Assembly (NCBI RefSeq): GCF_002979455.1
Contig: NZ_PCOU01000012.1
Span: 62,001-126,000, forward strand
DNA from: Chryseobacterium sp. MYb7
GTDB lineage: Bacteria > Bacteroidota > Bacteroidia > Flavobacteriales > Weeksellaceae
DNA length: 64,000 nucleotides
Reading direction: 5' to 3'
This document shows, piece by piece, positions 59,688 to 64,000 of this stretch (position 1 is the stretch's first letter; every line of letters starts with the position of its first letter). Made by a program: the position numbers and the translations under genes. Below the pieces are notes generated by a model. The model searched no databases. It saw only the letters and a program-made list of their open reading frames with translations, and had not been told where the DNA came from.

Positions 59688-62180
59688 ATGATCCCGGGAA
59701 AAGACACGCAAGCAGAGAAAAACGATGTTCAGAAAGAGAAGTACGGCTCTTTTGCATTGTTTGATATAGAGCATTTTTTAAGAAGAATCCTTAGAAACTG
59801 GTATTGGTTTGTTCTGATGTTATTTATTGGGTACGCTATTTCTTGGGTATACCGTAAATATTATGCTCAGAATATTTATTCTTCAAATTTATCTTTAAGT
59901 ATATCCAATAATACCTCAAGCTATTTTACTCCTACCCAATCTATCAATTTTATCTGGGGACAAGGAGGAAATCAAGATGGGATTTATCTGAAGAAAATGC
60001 TTCTTTCAAGATCGCATAATGAATTTTTGGTTAAAGAACTTAATCTCTTTATTAATTATTCTACAAAAGGATCAATCAAATCTACCTATCTGGACAGAGA
60101 TGATTCGCCTGTTTCTCTTGAAATTGATAAAAAGCATCTTCAGCAGATCAATTATCCAATCACATTATTACCAAAAGGAAATGGAACTTATGAAGTGGTA
60201 TTGCCAGAAGAAGGGCAGTCTACCAACTTGTATAGTTATGACGCAGAAGGTTTTCAGAATATCAATAATTATGCAAGACCTGCTAATAAAATTATTAAGG
60301 TTAATGAATGGTATACCTCTCCAAACCTGAGATTTAAACTGGTGCAGAATCCTGAAGGTGCTAAAATGTCTCTGGATAATATTATTGTTAATTTAAGCTC
60401 TGTCAATCAAACAGTAAATGAAATTGTTTCTACCATAGGGGTGGAATTTGATAAAGAGATTGGTACCATTATGATCATTAGCAAAAGTGGTTTTAATCTT
60501 AACAGTACTGTAAACTTCCTGAATAAGTCTGTAAATGAATTACAGAAAAAAAGACTTGAAGATAAAAATATCGTTAATAAGAATACGGAAGCTTATTTAC
60601 AGGGGAATCTGGATAATATTCGTAAGAAACTTGATTCCAGTGCAGCTGTTCTAAACTATTTAAAAACATCTGAAAAGCTTTATAATATTAAAGACAGCGA
60701 TGAAAGATCTTTAAGCAAAATAAAAGATCTTGAAACGAAAAAAGCAGATATCATAAGCAAACTAAGTTCACTGAATAATATCAGAAATACAATTCAATCG
60801 CAGAATTTTGACAAAATGATTGCCACAAATGCTGCCGGTTTTGAAGACGGTTTCTTTACAGCTACAGTGGCTGAACTTAAGGCTTTATATGCTAAAAGAC
60901 AGGAGATGGCTTCAATTTATAAGCCCAACTCTGAACCCATGAAGGAGATCAACAGGCTTATTAGCGAAGCAAAATTGGGTTCCACTAATAGCTTAAAGAA
61001 TTATTATACAAAATACTATGAAGAGATCAGTAAAATTGATCATGACATAGCCAGTGCGGATTCGGATTTAGCTAGTTTTCCTGAAAAAGAAAGAAGATAT
61101 CTGGATGCAGAAAGAGGATACAATATGATTGAATCTACATATAACAGTTTATTATCAAGACAAAATGAAACACAGATGAATGTGGCAACCAATAAGTCTG
61201 ATATAACAGTTATTGACCCTGCAAAGAATCTGGGACAAGGTCCAATTGGTCCCAACGTGAAATTGACAAAAATGCTGATTATTTCCGGACTATTGCTATT
61301 ACCGTTTTTATTTATCCTGATTGGTGAAGTGCTAGATAGTAAAATAAGAAACATCAAAGAACTTTTAGGTGCTACGAAAATTCCACTTCTTGGAGTTATT
61401 GGGAATAATAGCAATGAAAATATGCTTACTGTTTTAGAGCAGCCAAAATCATCCGTATCAGAGGCATTCAGAGGGTTAAGAGCCAATATGAGATTTTTGA
61501 TGGATAATGAAGTAGAAAAAGGAAAAGTTATCCTCCTTACATCCTCCATCGGAGGTGAAGGAAAAACTTATGTTTCCATTAACTTGGCGTCTGTAATAGG
61601 ATTGAGTGATAAAAAAACAATCTTATTAGGGATGGACCTTAGAAAACCAAAAATCTTTGGAGATTTCAAGATTGATAATAAATATGGTATTTCAAATTAT
61701 CTGACAGGAGAAGTGGGTATTGATCAGATTATCAACAAAACAAAGATCCCGAATCTTGATGTTGCTACTTCAGGTCCTATCCCTCCAAATCCTTCTGAAC
61801 TTTTAATGAGTCAGAGAAATATCAAATTTATAGAAGAATTGAAAGAAAAATATGATTTCATTATTATAGATTCACCACCTGTAGGATTAGTTGCCGATTC
61901 ATATGAACTTATGAAGCATTCTGATGCCAATATTTATGTTGTGCGTCATGAATATACGGAAAAGTACATGCTGAAAATGATTACGGAAAAGTATCATAAT
62001 AACGAAATTAGTAATTTAGGACTTGTTTATAATGACTATAACACAAAACAAGGTTATGGCTATGGCTACGGTTATGGCTACGGTTATGGTTACGGATATT
62101 TTGATGAAGATAAAAATTATAAAGAGCCTTTATTAATCAGGATCAGAAATAAAGTGCAGGTATTATTTAATAAAAAATAA
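59688..62180 (+). CDS. Wzc-like chain-length determinant and tyrosine kinase
   Basis: An 830-residue bacterial tyrosine kinase. It has an N-terminal Wzz domain with membrane helices at about 38-58 and 530-550, a periplasmic coiled-coil region between, and a cytoplasmic BY-kinase. The kinase has Walker A GGEGKT (Lys626), Walker A' LLGMDLRKPK and Walker B IIIDSPPVG. The C-terminal tail holds eight consecutive Gly-Tyr pairs (DNA 62052-62099) plus more tyrosines, the expected autophosphorylation cluster. It controls polysaccharide polymer length and export with the Wza-like protein. Confidence 0.95.
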   Translation: MIPGKDTQAEKNDVQKEKYGSFALFDIEHFLRRILRNWYWFVLMLFIGYAISWVYRKYYAQNIYSSNLSLSISNNTSSYFTPTQSINFIWGQGGNQDGIYLKKMLLSRSHNEFLVKELNLFINYSTKGSIKSTYLDRDDSPVSLEIDKKHLQQINYPITLLPKGNGTYEVVLPEEGQSTNLYSYDAEGFQNINNYARPANKIIKVNEWYTSPNLRFKLVQNPEGAKMSLDNIIVNLSSVNQTVNEIVSTIGVEFDKEIGTIMIISKSGFNLNSTVNFLNKSVNELQKKRLEDKNIVNKNTEAYLQGNLDNIRKKLDSSAAVLNYLKTSEKLYNIKDSDERSLSKIKDLETKKADIISKLSSLNNIRNTIQSQNFDKMIATNAAGFEDGFFTATVAELKALYAKRQEMASIYKPNSEPMKEINRLISEAKLGSTNSLKNYYTKYYEEISKIDHDIASADSDLASFPEKERRYLDAERGYNMIESTYNSLLSRQNETQMNVATNKSDITVIDPAKNLGQGPIGPNVKLTKMLIISGLLLLPFLFILIGEVLDSKIRNIKELLGATKIPLLGVIGNNSNENMLTVLEQPKSSVSEAFRGLRANMRFLMDNEVEKGKVILLTSSIGGEGKTYVSINLASVIGLSDKKTILLGMDLRKPKIFGDFKIDNKYGISNYLTGEVGIDQIINKTKIPNLDVATSGPIPPNPSELLMSQRNIKFIEELKEKYDFIIIDSPPVGLVADSYELMKHSDANIYVVRHEYTEKYMLKMITEKYHNNEISNLGLVYNDYNTKQGYGYGYGYGYGYGYGYFDEDKNYKEPLLIRIRNKVQVLFNKK
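62052..62099 (+). repeat. Tandem Gly-Tyr codon repeat
   Basis: Eight GGN-TAY units (48 bases) encode (GY)8 in the tyrosine-kinase tail. The codons vary (GGT/GGC/GGA, TAT/TAC), so the tract is not a perfect microsatellite, but length change by slippage is plausible. Confidence 0.85.
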
Positions 62181-62185
62181 AGCAT

Positions 62186-62212
62186 TAAACCTCCATTTAA
62201 TGGGGGTTTTTT
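62186..62212 (+). terminator. Terminator after the tyrosine-kinase gene
   Basis: The stem AAACCTCCA (62187-62195) / TGGGGGTTT (62201-62209), with one G-U pair, is followed by a T-run. Confidence 0.8.
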
Positions 62213-62343
62213 CATATTTAAGGTATTTTCATTCTATGAAAAAAAGAATATTTTTGCCACTTTGCCGTTTACTTTATAACAAATTATGTTTTTTTGTTTA
62301 TTTTTAACTAAACATTAAGATTATCATTAATATAAAAATGTTT

Positions 62344-62351
62344 TATATTTG
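62344..62351 (+). promoter_or_regulatory. Promoter -7 box TATATTTG of porG
   Basis: TATATTTG matches TAnnTTTG, 42 bases before the ATG at 62394. The in-frame TTG at 62349 lies inside the box and is therefore not the start codon. Confidence 0.45.
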
Positions 62352-62393
62352 CAAAAATTAAATTTTAAAATAACCATAAATCCATATTCTTTT

Positions 62394-63284
62394 ATGAATA
62401 AAAAATTATTGTTTAGCTTCCTTGCCTTCCTTGGAGTGGTAAGTGTTAAAGCACAAAGAAACGAATTGGGAGTTCGTCTAGGTATGAGTAACCTAGTGGG
62501 AGATGTAGGAAGGACAAATTATATTTTACAGAAGCCGTTGGATTTAAGCAGAGTGTCAGATTGGGGGATCCCATTTTATGGTGGTATATTATACAGATTT
62601 AATTTTAACCCGCATCAGACTGTTAGATTGGATTTAGGATATAACCAGGTTCAGTTTAGTGATAAAGCGGCGAAAGAAGATTATAGAAGAAATAGAAATT
62701 CATACGGAAAAAATAACGTATATGAAGCGAGTTTAATGTTTGAATATAACTTTTTCCCAGTAAATAATGAGCAGATCAGCATGCTGAGCCCTTACATCTT
62801 CGGAGGTATTGGTGCTTTAATGTTTGATGCTCCTAAAGCAACCCTTATGAATGATTTCAGAAGAGATGCAGATGGTGTAGCACAAGCTCCAATCAATGAA
62901 TTGGATTTTGTAACGACTACAGATTATTCATTAGGAAAAAAAGTAACGATGCATATTCCTTTTGGTGTAGGTTTGAAGTATAAATTCAACCACTCATGGG
63001 CTATTTTTGCAGAAGCTACATTCAGATATACATTGACGGATCAGTTGGATCACAGTAAGATCCTTTCCAAAGATGTAAAAACTTCTTTTAATGCTGATAT
63101 TTTGGACCCTTCTACAGGAGGTTCATTATTACAGACAGGAAATTATTATGCGGTTTCTAAAGAAAGAGAAGCAGAGTTTATTAAAAAGAGAAATATTGGA
63201 GATGGAAGATCTAATGACTGGTTGAATACTTTCAGTTTAGGCCTTACATATTCGTTCGGAAGACCTCCATGTTATTGTGAATAA
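62394..63284 (+). CDS. porG: PorG/DUF6089-like outer-membrane protein
   Basis: A 296-residue outer-membrane beta-barrel protein (signal MNKKLLFSFLAFLGVVSVKAQ). It begins ELGVRLGMSNLVGDVGR, ends in a barrel strand, and finishes in the CYC-containing RPPCYCE. The gene order DUF6089 protein, then uppS with one base between, is typical for Bacteroidetes. The family member PorG is needed for type IX secretion, consistent with T9SS tails on two proteins in this window. The family assignment rests on context as well as sequence. Confidence 0.85.
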   Translation: MNKKLLFSFLAFLGVVSVKAQRNELGVRLGMSNLVGDVGRTNYILQKPLDLSRVSDWGIPFYGGILYRFNFNPHQTVRLDLGYNQVQFSDKAAKEDYRRNRNSYGKNNVYEASLMFEYNFFPVNNEQISMLSPYIFGGIGALMFDAPKATLMNDFRRDADGVAQAPINELDFVTTTDYSLGKKVTMHIPFGVGLKYKFNHSWAIFAEATFRYTLTDQLDHSKILSKDVKTSFNADILDPSTGGSLLQTGNYYAVSKEREAEFIKKRNIGDGRSNDWLNTFSLGLTYSFGRPPCYCE

Positions 63285-63285
63285 T

Positions 63286-64000
63286 ATGTCGTTGATTAAA
63301 GATAAAATAAATTCTGAGAATTTACCAAAACACGTAGCCATCATTATGGATGGTAATGGAAGATGGGCAAAATCTCGTGGCGAAGAAAGAACTTTCGGTC
63401 ACAAAAATGCCATTAATGCAGTAAGAAATGCGATTAATGCATGTAATGAGATTAATATCCCTTATTTAACACTGTATACATTCTCTTCGGAAAATTGGAG
63501 CCGTCCGACTGAAGAAGTGAATACCCTTATGAATCTGTTAGTAGAAACCTTACTGCTGGAAGCAGAAGAGATCTTTAGCAAAGGATTAAGAATGCATGTC
63601 ATAGGGAACCTGGAAAAACTGCCTTCTTTAGTAAAAGATCAGTTGGAACGTGTGGTAGAACTTACAAAAGAAAACACAAAAGGAAACCTTGTATTGGCGA
63701 TAAGCTATGGCTCACAAAATGAAATACTGGAAGCCGTTAAAAATATAAGTTCTGATGTAAAAGAAGGAAAAGTAGAAATAGAGAATATTAACGAAAGTGT
63801 ATTTGAAAACTATCTTTACACAAAAGATTTTCCTCCTGTAGATTTACTGATCAGAACCAGCGGTGAAATTAGGATAAGCAACTTCCTGCTTTGGCAGATC
63901 GCTTATGCAGAATTACAGTTTTTAAATGTTCTATGGCCGGATTTTACCAAAGATATTTTCTTCCAATGTATTGTTGATTATCAAAATAAGGAAAGAAGAT
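63286..64000 (+). CDS. uppS: Isoprenyl (undecaprenyl) diphosphate synthase, partial
   Basis: The first 238 codons of a cis-prenyltransferase that makes the C55 carrier for cell-wall and glycan synthesis; the 3' end lies outside the window. The active-site Asp22 is in MDGNGRWA, followed by GHKNA. TLYTFSSENWSRP and RTSGEIRISNFLLWQIAYAEL are the standard later motifs. ATG 63286 is one base after the porG stop. Confidence 0.96.
   Translation, partial: MSLIKDKINSENLPKHVAIIMDGNGRWAKSRGEERTFGHKNAINAVRNAINACNEINIPYLTLYTFSSENWSRPTEEVNTLMNLLVETLLLEAEEIFSKGLRMHVIGNLEKLPSLVKDQLERVVELTKENTKGNLVLAISYGSQNEILEAVKNISSDVKEGKVEIENINESVFENYLYTKDFPPVDLLIRTSGEIRISNFLLWQIAYAELQFLNVLWPDFTKDIFFQCIVDYQNKERR

Noticed and set aside
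62349-62351. TTG start for porG
   Set aside because: It lies inside the -7 box TATATTTG and would put 15 residues before the signal peptide.

Overview
The window looks like a chromosome segment of a yellow-orange pigmented flavobacterium, most likely Chryseobacterium or a close relative. The evidence is AT-rich DNA, Bacteroidetes-type promoter boxes (TAnnTTTG), weak or absent Shine-Dalgarno signals, type IX secretion (T9SS) tail domains, a porG-uppS pair, and a full flexirubin-type aryl-polyene/dialkylresorcinol pigment cluster. No rRNA, tRNA, insertion sequence or CRISPR array was recognised.

Region 1 (1-38.5 kb) is dominated by the pigment locus. It has three arms. The plus-strand arm (about 2.9-11.1 kb) encodes a tyrosine ammonia-lyase, a ketoreductase, a ketosynthase, an ACP, an LpxL-like acyltransferase, a CrtI-like oxidoreductase and a C45/NTN acyltransferase-hydrolase. 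The C-terminus of a PaaK-like ligase lies at the left edge, and a flavin halogenase/hydroxylase-like gene is divergent from the lyase. The long minus-strand arm (28.1 to 15.6 kb) encodes an HTH-like protein, a BtrH-like acyltransferase, an ABC exporter, a thioesterase, a ketosynthase, a half-length ketosynthase-like protein, a second ACP, a ketosynthase plus chain-length-factor-like pair, a NodB deacetylase, LolA, a lipoprotein, a hotdog dehydratase and a GT2-DUF2062 protein. The second minus-strand arm (38.5 to 31.9 kb) carries an RND/PlsC fusion, DarA, DarB and two more hotdog proteins. In outline, tyrosine would be deaminated to coumarate, activated, loaded on an ACP and extended by ketosynthase/reductase/dehydratase cycles. 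DarA/DarB would make the dialkylresorcinol, and one of several acyltransferases would join the halves by an ester. LolA, the lipoprotein, the ABC and RND proteins would move the product to the outer membrane. A DUF1648 protein, a hydrolase, a T9SS-secreted M36 peptidase and an M16 peptidase sit between the arms.

Region 2 (38.7-46.9 kb) holds polytopic membrane proteins (one EpsG-like), an acyltransferase-3 protein and a large two-repeat T9SS surface protein. This is followed by topA (47.0-49.6 kb).

Region 3 (49.6-55.3 kb) is accessory. It has an orphan six-cysteine protein behind a long non-coding leader, and a minus-strand array of small, tandemly duplicated exported proteins (one copy frameshifted). 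The array lies downstream of a secreted lipoprotein with a C-terminal JAMM-type motif. A divergent XRE regulator and a GC-rich palindrome sit at its upstream end. The layout resembles a polymorphic-effector locus and is the best candidate for an undescribed system.

Region 4 (55.5-64 kb) is core: a degenerate arginase-fold protein, a GT2, a WecA/MraY-like transferase, a Wza-like exporter, a Wzc-like tyrosine kinase with a Gly-Tyr tail, porG and uppS (cut by the window end).
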